Assembly: GCA_016214035.1 (NCBI GenBank)
Contig: JACRPF010000009.1
Span: 1 to 64,000, forward strand
Direction of reading: 5' to 3'
DNA length: 64,000 bases
From: Spirochaetota bacterium
GTDB taxonomy: Bacteria > Spirochaetota > Brachyspiria > Brachyspirales > JACRPF01
The position numbers and the translations under genes are program-made. Positions 29,980 through 37,602 of this stretch are shown piece by piece. A model generated the notes under the pieces. That model ran no database searches, was not told the origin of the DNA, and saw nothing but the letters and a program-made list of their open reading frames with translations. Position 1 is the first letter of the stretch; every line of letters begins with the position of its first letter.

Positions 29980-30399
29980 TTAAAGTTTTTCAACATAGTA
30001 TTTAAAATTGTTTAATATAGCTTGCCAGCCATTTCTTTGTAAATCAATACTATTCTGATTTTCAGCTTCAAAGTATTCTTCTATAACCACATTACTGCCG
30101 TTCTCTTTAAAACTAACAGTTACCTTGCGATTATCGCCAAGCGTGTATTCAATTGATTTATATTTTTCGATATTTGTGTATATTCCCCAAAAATCGAAGC
30201 CCGCACTTCCATCTTTTGCCTCCATTCTATAAGAAAACTTTCCGCCAATAACTAAATTATTTTCAGCTTTTCCAGTAATCCAATCATCGCTTGCATGATT
30301 CCAATTAACTACATGCTCTGGTTCAACCCAAGCCGTCCATACTTTTTTAATTGGTGCACAGATTGAAGCACTAATAAATATCGTTTTATTATTATTCAT
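29980..30399 (-). CDS. SRPBCC/AHSA1-family protein
   Basis: ISASICAPIKKVWTAWVEPEHVVNWNHASDDW..; C-terminal QRNGWQAILNNFKYYVE. Confidence 0.88.
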   Translation of the reverse strand: MNNNKTIFISASICAPIKKVWTAWVEPEHVVNWNHASDDWITGKAENNLVIGGKFSYRMEAKDGSAGFDFWGIYTNIEKYKSIEYTLGDNRKVTVSFKENGSNVVIEEYFEAENQNSIDLQRNGWQAILNNFKYYVEKL

Positions 30400-30438
30400 A
30401 GTTATTCCTTAAAATAATATTAATGTTTCCGCAATTTC

Positions 30439-30582
30439 GCCCAACGTACCGCGGGTTTGCGCCGTGCGGAAATGTCGCAAATCGGCGAGCTTCATGTGCC
30501 GAGCTTGTCGAAGCATGTGAGTAGCGGCATTGGAGCACGTGCACTGTGTCTGTCGAAGTGTGTCATGAACCCGCTGTTGTGT
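30439..30582 (-). repeat. attC-like recombination site (candidate 2)
   Basis: Gene-sense strand: ACACAAC-AGCGGGTT ... AACCCGC-GGTAC-GTTGGGC with an imperfect palindromic interior; GTTGGGC fits the GTTRRRY R' core. Confidence 0.6.
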
Positions 30583-30596
30583 GCTGTTGGTGCGTT

Positions 30597-31103
30597 TCAT
30601 TTAGATATCTCCCTGGCATTTAAAATATGAATGATTTTATTATTAATAATATTTACTTCTATCAAGAATGGAATTAACATTAACAAAATACAAGCAGGGG
30701 CAATAATTACAATTGCCATTTCATTGATTGGAGTTTTATCTTTAATTATTGCGATTGTTGATAAAATTATCATTGGAATTGATATAAGAATATAAAATAT
30801 GTACAATACTTTGACTGCGATATTTGCAAAGGTATATTTTACTGATATTTTCGTCATATTGTTATGCTCCTCAATATCTCCAATAACTATAGGCTTAAAT
30901 GGATTTTTAATTCTTATTATCCCAGTGAATACTATAGATAGATTTTTCGGCGTAACTTCACCTGAAAACATTTCTTTTTGAAATAATTTACTTGCAGTGT
31001 TTTTACATAATGTTTCATAAACTTTATAGTCATTTAGCTCAGAAATATATATCTTTTTCAAGCAAGGGAGTAATGGGAAATAATTTTCTAATGTTTTTTT
31101 CAT
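30597..31103 (-). CDS. Hypothetical protein with two predicted TM helices (cassette ORF)
   Basis: 168-aa ORF, AT-rich; hydrophobic segments VLYIFYILISIPMIILSTIAI and MAIVIIAPACILLMLIPFLI. Confidence 0.65.
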   Translation of the reverse strand: MKKTLENYFPLLPCLKKIYISELNDYKVYETLCKNTASKLFQKEMFSGEVTPKNLSIVFTGIIRIKNPFKPIVIGDIEEHNNMTKISVKYTFANIAVKVLYIFYILISIPMIILSTIAIIKDKTPINEMAIVIIAPACILLMLIPFLIEVNIINNKIIHILNAREISK

Positions 31104-31136
31104 TTTACATTTCTATTAATGAAACGCAGCAATGAC

Positions 31137-31252
31137 GCACGACGTTTGCGGGTTTACGCAGTGCCGGTCGCGGCGGATAAGCGCGAAGCGCAGCCGCGAC
31201 AGCGAGCGTGTATGCGCGAACGAAAGGCATGGCGATAAAGCCGCTGTTGGGC
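31137..31252 (-). repeat. attC-like recombination site (candidate 1)
   Basis: Gene-sense strand: GCCCAAC-AGCGGCTTTA ... TAAACCCGC-AAAC-GTCGTGC; R'' matches RYYYAAC exactly, R' degenerate. Confidence 0.55.
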
Positions 31253-31273
31253 GAAGTGCCGAGGTATAAAAAC

Positions 31274-32026
31274 TTATATCCTGTATCTTTCAATTGCATC
31301 TTTTCTCCAGTCCTCAATGGTATTTTGTTCAAGATTAAACATTGATGTGTATATATCAATAACAGCATTGTTTGTTTTCTTTATGAAATTGTAATTTAAA
31401 ATATCATTGGGTGGAAATGTAGAATCAGGTTCTAATGCTGGGTCAATGTAAATGTGTACCGGCAACTTATTCCATTTTGATGGTGCATAATGATTATGTT
31501 TATTTCTTACCCACAAAATCATTCCAATTGTATCTTTATTAGCATCAATAATGCTTTCTATATGAGTATACTTTACAGGATATGCAGCACTAAGCTTATT
31601 TAAAAGTTTTTTAATATTGAATTTAGACCCTTGGTCACTTTCAATGGCTTGCTTTTCACTACTGCATAATGCACTATTTTTGTTTGACAGAACTCTTTGT
31701 AGATGCTTTTTCAATGCATCATGTTGATCGCAGACGATTTTTAGCAATTTTATTGGTGACAGTTCATTTTTATTTAAAATAGAGGCCGCTTGATATGCGC
31801 CTTCAAGCTCCTCGAGTACAATATTTTCAAAATATCTCATTTCATATTCATTATCATTTACATATCGATAATATATGCCTTTTCCAGTTTCACAAAATGC
31901 GTGAGTTATTTCCTGATTCACTAATTTGATCACTGCGTTACATAATTTGCATTTTAGTTTTTCATTATTCTCATGTATCATTTCAGAATTACACTTCTTA
32001 CATTTTATCTCATTAGCCCAACTCAT
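31274..32026 (-). CDS. Zinc-ribbon protein with candidate HEPN-like C-terminal domain (cassette ORF)
   Basis: CKKCNSEMI..LKCKLCNAVI (two CxxC); MILWVRNKHNHYAPS contains an R-N-x3-H (Rx4H) HEPN-type motif. Confidence 0.6.
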   Translation of the reverse strand: MSWANEIKCKKCNSEMIHENNEKLKCKLCNAVIKLVNQEITHAFCETGKGIYYRYVNDNEYEMRYFENIVLEELEGAYQAASILNKNELSPIKLLKIVCDQHDALKKHLQRVLSNKNSALCSSEKQAIESDQGSKFNIKKLLNKLSAAYPVKYTHIESIIDANKDTIGMILWVRNKHNHYAPSKWNKLPVHIYIDPALEPDSTFPPNDILNYNFIKKTNNAVIDIYTSMFNLEQNTIEDWRKDAIERYRI

Positions 32027-32056
32027 AAATTCTCCTGGTTTTCACATCGGCATTTC

Positions 32057-32063
32057 GCCCAAC
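32057..32063 (-). repeat. Candidate integron R' core site (GTTGGGC) at the start of the cassette run
   Basis: Minus strand GTTGGGCGAAATGCCG upstream of the first cassette ORF; same GTTGGGCGAAAT string as at the 30439 site. Confidence 0.45.
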
Positions 32064-32384
32064 TTCAAATAGGCGAAATTCGTAAAAAGACTTAATCAGC
32101 GAAATAGACGACATTCGTAACATCCCGGATTCCGGAGGAGTATACGAAGTTCGTATGTCATTGTCTGTGTGCTGCATGTAAAGATGAAGTCTCATACATT
32201 CACCTGCATGGTTCTGTATAGTCGCGCTCATGGATGCTGCATCCGCGCTGAAGATATGCAAGTATACCGTGCATAGTTGAATTGTCAAACAATTCCGCCG
32301 CTTAATAGTTTCATCCCCCGGATTTGTCGACCGAGCGGAAGATTCTCATAATAAAGGTTCTCTGTGCCGGGTAACTGTTTCTTC

Positions 32385-33443
32385 CTAACGCTTCTTTGCC
32401 GCATACGCCGCAGTAATCGCGTCTTTCAACGCTTTGGATGTGGCTGCCGTTGCCCCGTCGATGTACCAGACTTCGAGGTATTCAGCATCGGCATTCACAT
32501 AGTTGCTGACAGTCTGCATCATATCGCCCTGCCGTCCGTCCGCGGCGGAGCACGGCGGCGTGAGGCATGAAACGTTCTGAAAGCCGTTCTTCACCCGGTC
32601 CTTGTATTCGCAGATGATGCGATACGTGGGGTTGCGCATATTGTCCCCCTTGCCGTTCAATTGATTGTTCTGCAGTGATACGGATGACGGATAGTGCTGG
32701 ACGGCGTATGCCACTGAATCCCTGAGCGCAGTTTCCATGCCGCTGAAGGGCACGGCTATCTCGAAGCAGAGCGCCTGCCTCGGGAACAGCGCCGCGAACA
32801 GGTCCACATAATAGATAAGCGACTCGCGTACCTTCGATTCGACATTATCATATTTTTTCCACTGCGCAGCGTTTTTCGGAAGATGCGTTTCGCTGTAGCG
32901 GTGCGAAACGCCGGTGATCGCCGTTGCCGCGAATTGTTCATCGTGTCCGTAACGGTCCGCGATGGCCGTGAGCACCCGGACGAAATTGGTCCTGAAAACC
33001 GGGTCCCAGGGCAGGGGGATGCGGTCCTCGCGGTTCTGTTTCTTTCCCGGCTGCTTCGATTGCTCTTCATCGGAAATGGCGAATGCGGCCGCGCCTTCGC
33101 CATACACATAGTCGGGGGTATCAACGCCGGGGTCAAGGACGAGTTTATAGAACCTGCCGGCTTTCCGCACGCAGTCTATCACGCTGTCAAGGCGGTCCCA
33201 CGCATAATCGCCCCTGGTCGGCTCAAAATCATCCCAGCGCAACGCTATGTATACGCCGTCAATATACGTGTTCGAGGCGAGTGTGCCGGATATGAACGGC
33301 AGATGGCGCGTCATGGCGGCGGCATCGCCGAAGCGGTCGGTAATACCGGCAAGCCAGATGATGCCGTGAAGACGCGCGGCGGGCGTACCTGCGGCTGAGC
33401 ATGCGAACACGGCTGATAATAACATAGTGATGATATATCTCAT
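32385..33443 (-). CDS. Secreted glycosidase-like TIM-barrel protein (GH42/cellulase-like)
   Basis: Signal peptide MRYIITMLLSAVFACSAAG; YIDGVYIALRWDDFEPTRGDYAWDRLDSVIDCVRKAGRFYKLVLDPG. Confidence 0.65.
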   Translation of the reverse strand: MRYIITMLLSAVFACSAAGTPAARLHGIIWLAGITDRFGDAAAMTRHLPFISGTLASNTYIDGVYIALRWDDFEPTRGDYAWDRLDSVIDCVRKAGRFYKLVLDPGVDTPDYVYGEGAAAFAISDEEQSKQPGKKQNREDRIPLPWDPVFRTNFVRVLTAIADRYGHDEQFAATAITGVSHRYSETHLPKNAAQWKKYDNVESKVRESLIYYVDLFAALFPRQALCFEIAVPFSGMETALRDSVAYAVQHYPSSVSLQNNQLNGKGDNMRNPTYRIICEYKDRVKNGFQNVSCLTPPCSAADGRQGDMMQTVSNYVNADAEYLEVWYIDGATAATSKALKDAITAAYAAKKR

Positions 33444-33612
33444 GACCGCTCTCTCATGAAGGATAAGATAATAAAAATGCTCTTTGTTTTACATAACACA
33501 GAACTCGAATAGTGTAATGCAGCATATACATCACGTCAAGCTGTACGTGCGACATAGTATCTATTCCTGAAAATTGGCGGAGGTTATTATGCATCTCATA
33601 AATCCCTTGGCG

Positions 33613-33726
33613 CCCTTGCTGTTCAATTGATTGTTCTGCAGCGATATCGAGGACGGATAGTGTTTGACCGTGTATGCCGCTGAATCCCTGAGCGCCGTTT
33701 CCATGCCGCTGAAGGGTGCGGCTATC
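33613..33726 (-). pseudogene. Internal gene fragment of a glycosidase paralogous to 32385..33443
   Basis: Ungapped 114-bp match to 32647..32760 (about 13 mismatches by eye). Confidence 0.85.
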
Positions 33727-35890
33727 TTTTCTTTCTGCCGACCAGCATTTTCTCCAGGGGCAGGGGTTTGAACCCCAGGGACAGGGCTGCCGCATTTGGC
33801 TTGAGCGTGTAGTCTCCCCCCGCGGCATCCACGAAGCCCGGCTCCGCAACCAGGCTGTGATAATCCGTTCCCAGTGATTGAAGCTGCTCCAGGACATCAC
33901 GGCTGTGCGCGGGGCTCGCGGTGCAATAGAAGAGATTGTGGTCGCTGTCGGTGTCGGCCAGGCGCGCCTTGCGGCCGGTTCCATGGATACGCATTTCGGA
34001 TATCGCTTTCTGATCCGTAGCGCCGGTGAGGAAGATGTTGTGCTTGATGACCGAGCCGTTGAGGGGGCCCGTCTCGAGGGAGAGGTGGCCGCGTTTGGGA
34101 GGGCAGAGGGGCAGGCCGAAGATATTATTGGTGACCCGGTTGACGCCTTTGAGGGTGATGCCCGTGGCCGTTCCTCCCTGGGCGAAGATCAGGTTGCCGT
34201 GAAGGATCGTGTGGTGCTGGTCATCGTCGCAGCGTATGCCCTCGGACATAGTGGGGGACGGGCAGGGCCCGACCGCGTTGAACCGGACGACGTTCCCGCC
34301 GCCCGCGCCGGAAATATAGATCCCGTTCCCATCGCCCATCACCTGCATGACGTCGTGGATGTGGTTGTACTCAATAAGGTTTTCACGGGCGTGCAGGAGG
34401 GGTTCCCGCTTCCACCAGTCGGTGAGGCCGGAGTACCACCAGATATTGTAGACGTAGCCCTTGCCGCACTGCTCTTCCAGGTCTACCCAGTCGATGGTGC
34501 CGCTGCACTCCTGGATCCCGCTGCGGTCGTAGAGGATCCGACCGCTGCAGACGATAGCGGTGTAGGGGGTGTCATGGATGTGGTTGCCGGCGATATGGTT
34601 GTCGCCGCTCTGCCAGATGAAGATGCCGGGGCAATGCCAATAGTGCTCGCCGATGTGGTGGATGTGATTGTCCCGTACCGTGTTGCCCCGGTTCAGGTAG
34701 TGGCGGCTGGGTCCGTAGCCGCACAGGAGCACCCCGCACATCCCCAGGTTCCTGAAGGTATTCCCTTCCACCCGGTTCCCCTGGGCGTAGAGGTCAAGCC
34801 GCACCCCGCCCGAGCCCCCGTGTTCAAAGGTGCACCCGGTCACCGAGCAGTTCTGGGCGTGGCGCAGGCGAACCATGCTCGAGGGGGCATCGTGCATCTC
34901 CCAGTCGTGCTGGATGCCTTTGCCGGTGAGCCCGTGAAAGGCGAAGCGGTTCGAGCAGGTGAAGCTGAGCTTTTCCAAATGGATATTTTCGATTGGTGCC
35001 TTGTGACCCCGGGGGTCGCAGACGCCTTCCAATCGGATGTATTCGGTAAGGCTGCCCGCTTCCAGGCCCGCCTCGGGGGCATCACCTTCGGGGCAGTAGT
35101 ACAGTCGCGACGTTGCCCTATGGTAGACCCAGCTGCCCGGCTTAAGCACGCTTAAGCTGTTCTCAAGCCAGATGCTCCCGTCCGGGGCGCAGTGGGGGAT
35201 GCCGATGGGATACGTGCAATTTTCGGCAAGCGTCACCTGACGTTTGTCGAAGTCCACCGACGTGCAGGGAAGGATATTCATCGTCCACTGCATCTTGGGG
35301 ATGATGACGAACTCTGCCTCAGCGAGGTCTTGGGCCCGATCGATGGCGCCCTCAGTAAAAACGAAGCCTCCGTGGGACAGCGTGCCTCGATCCCCGGCAA
35401 ATCCGTTCGGGCCGTAATTGGGCGACGCGTCTTCCGGTTTGATGCCGGTGAAGGTCTGGGGTTGAATGGCCCGGCCCCGTGCCCTGGGGATGGAGTCCTT
35501 GGGCCCGTAGAGGGTGTTGACCCGGGTGCCCCGGGGAAGCTCGGTGACCCAGACGCGGCCCGCGAGCTCCTTGCTCACATCCGGTAAGTCGGCGGGGGCC
35601 TTCGTCCATTGCAGCAGCGGGATCCCGGAGCTGATGATCGAGGCACCCTTATCGCTGCCGCGGAATGTTATCTTCAGGTTTTTTCCGCCCCCATGCTCCA
35701 GGCCGAGTATGAGGGTTTCCCGCAGCGTATGCACGCCGGGCGCCAGGTGAATAATGATCTCACCATCTGCCTCTTTGCGGGCAAGGTGCTCTTTCAAACC
35801 CGCGGCTGCACGGTGCAGGGTTTTCCAGGGGCTGCCTTCGGCCCCGCTGTTGTTGTCGTCGCCATCCGGGGTGATATGGAAATTGATCAT
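33722..35890 (-). CDS. Right-handed parallel beta-helix protein (pectate-lyase-like/polysaccharide-processing)
   Basis: INFHITPDGDDNNSGAEGSPWKTLHRAAAGL; repeated GNTFRNLG.. / DNHIHHIGEH.. / GNHIHDTPYTAIVCSG beta-helix coils; GGGAGACACC before ATG at 35890. Confidence 0.85.
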   Translation of the reverse strand: MINFHITPDGDDNNSGAEGSPWKTLHRAAAGLKEHLARKEADGEIIIHLAPGVHTLRETLILGLEHGGGKNLKITFRGSDKGASIISSGIPLLQWTKAPADLPDVSKELAGRVWVTELPRGTRVNTLYGPKDSIPRARGRAIQPQTFTGIKPEDASPNYGPNGFAGDRGTLSHGGFVFTEGAIDRAQDLAEAEFVIIPKMQWTMNILPCTSVDFDKRQVTLAENCTYPIGIPHCAPDGSIWLENSLSVLKPGSWVYHRATSRLYYCPEGDAPEAGLEAGSLTEYIRLEGVCDPRGHKAPIENIHLEKLSFTCSNRFAFHGLTGKGIQHDWEMHDAPSSMVRLRHAQNCSVTGCTFEHGGSGGVRLDLYAQGNRVEGNTFRNLGMCGVLLCGYGPSRHYLNRGNTVRDNHIHHIGEHYWHCPGIFIWQSGDNHIAGNHIHDTPYTAIVCSGRILYDRSGIQECSGTIDWVDLEEQCGKGYVYNIWWYSGLTDWWKREPLLHARENLIEYNHIHDVMQVMGDGNGIYISGAGGGNVVRFNAVGPCPSPTMSEGIRCDDDQHHTILHGNLIFAQGGTATGITLKGVNRVTNNIFGLPLCPPKRGHLSLETGPLNGSVIKHNIFLTGATDQKAISEMRIHGTGRKARLADTDSDHNLFYCTASPAHSRDVLEQLQSLGTDYHSLVAEPGFVDAAGGDYTLKPNAAALSLGFKPLPLEKMLVGRKKR

Positions 35891-36076
35891 GGTGTCTCCC
35901 GTCGTGATGTTCAATCCCGTAAGACCGGGCGAAGAGGATTGGAATGTGTCGTCCGCAATGGATAGCACGTTCCTTTTTCGCCGAATATCATTACATGCAG
36001 TGTAACGCAACATATTCAGCGCGTCAAGCCGCGTGTGCGGCCGGTCGGCCGGGCGGGTATTCGCGCGCTTCGTTCG

Positions 36077-36225
36077 GGGGAAAATATCTTTCTCGAAACC
36101 GTTAAAAAACTCGCATGCTGTTTCTTTTTCATGATTAAGAACTTGGGCTAATCGAATGTCGTGCGATACGCTGCTGCCTGTGCTGCTCAAACAGTTTTAA
36201 CGGTTTCTCGAAAGACATTTTCCCC
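36077..36225. repeat. 149-bp element with 31-bp imperfect terminal inverted repeats (MITE-like)
   Basis: GGGGAAAATATCTTTCTCGAAACCGTTAAAA / TTTTAACGGTTTCTCGAAAGACATTTTCCCC; TTCGCGCGCT direct repeats nearby at 36060 and 36231. Confidence 0.6.
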
Positions 36226-36357
36226 TTCACTTCGCGCGCTCATTATATAAAAATGTATCTGAGTGTCAGGTGCGTTGCGTCGGTGATGGCTGCTACATAA
36301 CACTCATTACCGGCACACGCGTGTAAAAAGTCTGAACAGCGGTATATCCAGGATAAA

Positions 36358-36408
36358 AGGATGAGCAGGATTAAGGAAAAAATACATCCCGTCTATCCCG
36401 TTCATCCT
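36358..36408. repeat. REP-like palindrome (AGGATGAGCAGGAT ... ATCCCGTTCATCCT)
   Basis: 14-bp arms with 2 mismatches. Confidence 0.55.
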
Positions 36409-36540
36409 GACTATGCTGATTCTGACAATTTGCACCATGCCTTGACAGGACAATGTGTCCGGCGATACATGTCCGATGACGCTTGCTGCACCCCGTTCGC
36501 CACCAGTACGATTCCATCCTTCAGCAGCCCCGGTCCAAGC

Positions 36541-36855
36541 GAACGGTTTTCTCGACCGAGCAGACAGCTTTCACGACCGCGCGGCGGACGGTTTTCTTAA
36601 TCGAGCGGATGGTTTTCTCGATCGAGCGGATGACTTTCTTGATCGAGCAGACGGTTTTCTCAACAAAGAAAATGTTTTTCTTAATCGAGCGGAAGACTTT
36701 CTCTATCGAGCAGACGGTTTTCTCAACAAAGAAAATGGTTTTCTCGATCAAGCGGATGACTTTCTTGATCGAGCGGAAGACTTTCTCAACAAAGAAAATG
36801 GCTTTCTCGATGAAGAAAATGATTTTCTTTGTCGGGAAAATGATTTTCTTTGGGG
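36541..36855. repeat. 21-bp degenerate tandem repeat array, about 15 units
   Basis: Units such as ggatgactttcttgatcgagc / agacggttttctcaacaaaga / aaatggttttctcgatcaagc. Confidence 0.92.
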
Positions 36856-36874
36856 GGGCGGATTCAGTTTAGGC

Positions 36875-36925
36875 AAAAAAAAGACCCCGTAACCCATATC
36901 CGGAGATCCGGATAGGATTACGGGG
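36875..36925 (-). terminator. Rho-independent terminator for 36950..37333
   Basis: Minus strand: CCCCGTAA..CCGGAT-ctCCGGAT..TTACGGGG stem followed by TCTTTTTTTT. Confidence 0.75.
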
Positions 36926-36949
36926 CGTTTCGGAAGATGATCGTTTCCG

Positions 36950-37333
36950 TCATGCGGTCTTTTTCGACGGTTCAACTGCAGGGGCTGCACTATACTGCTT
37001 CCGCGCCGGTGATACCCGGCTGCGCAGATGCGCGGTCAGGTGTCCCAGTCTGCTGGTCTTGCCGAACAGCCCAACCACCAGGTCAACCGTTGACGAAGCG
37101 TTGTTGTACGCTTTGCCGAACACCGCATTCGTCTTTTCGGTGGTCTCGAGCATCGTAAGCTTCTGAAGCTCATGCTCGCTGCCGGCCCTCATCGCCGCAT
37201 CGGCATCGGCGTTGAGATCGGCCAGAATCCGGTCGATGTCCATGCCGCGGCTTACCAATGCGTCCCTGTTGGTCTGTACGAAGTCGATAACGGCTCCGCA
37301 GAATCCGATAACCTCAGTCTTTGTGTGTGCCAT
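36950..37333 (-). CDS. Hypothetical small protein (127 aa)
   Basis: ATG preceded by AAGGAGGTGCTTT; good downstream terminator; MAHTKTEVIGFCGAVIDFVQTNRDALVSRG.. Confidence 0.7.
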   Translation of the reverse strand: MAHTKTEVIGFCGAVIDFVQTNRDALVSRGMDIDRILADLNADADAAMRAGSEHELQKLTMLETTEKTNAVFGKAYNNASSTVDLVVGLFGKTSRLGHLTAHLRSRVSPARKQYSAAPAVEPSKKTA

Positions 37334-37602
37334 AAAGCACCTCCTTACGCGGGCTTGAAAGGCAAATATAAAAAAGAAAACAGCATCCAGAACGCGCACG
37401 ATGCGCGACAGCAAAAAAAAGAAGATTTTTGCCCGCGTAGGCCGAGCGCAAGCGGTGCCGGACGTATGGGCGCTGGATGCGCCCGAATGAGCCGCCGCCA
37501 TGGATGGCGAAGGCGGCGAGCAACCGCGAAAGCGACAGTACACCAGTTTGATTAGCTGCGTAAAAACGACCGAATTGAAATATTGGATATACGGAATGGG
37601 AT

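Noticed and set aside
30409-30600. 63-aa ORF between SRPBCC and the 2-TM gene
   Set aside because: Coincides with the attC-like palindrome; no convincing start
31105-31368. 87-aa ORF across the attC-like site
   Set aside because: Overlaps the palindromic site and the end of the HEPN-like gene; no protein-like character
32140-32156. loxP-like half site (TATACGAAGTT)
   Set aside because: Only a short chance match to one arm; no 8-bp spacer or second arm; retained only as part of the periodic repeat finding
33878-35155. 425-aa ORF on the plus strand
   Set aside because: Antisense to the beta-helix gene, whose repeat motifs are clear; low-complexity Val/Ala/Asp composition
36541-36855. Possible CRISPR array
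   Set aside because: Units are contiguous 21-bp tandem repeats with no unique spacers and no cas genes nearby
36455-36892. 145-aa heptad-repeat protein as a real CDS
   Set aside because: Several frames are equally open because of the 21-bp period, and no clear ribosome-binding site; kept as a repeat, not a gene
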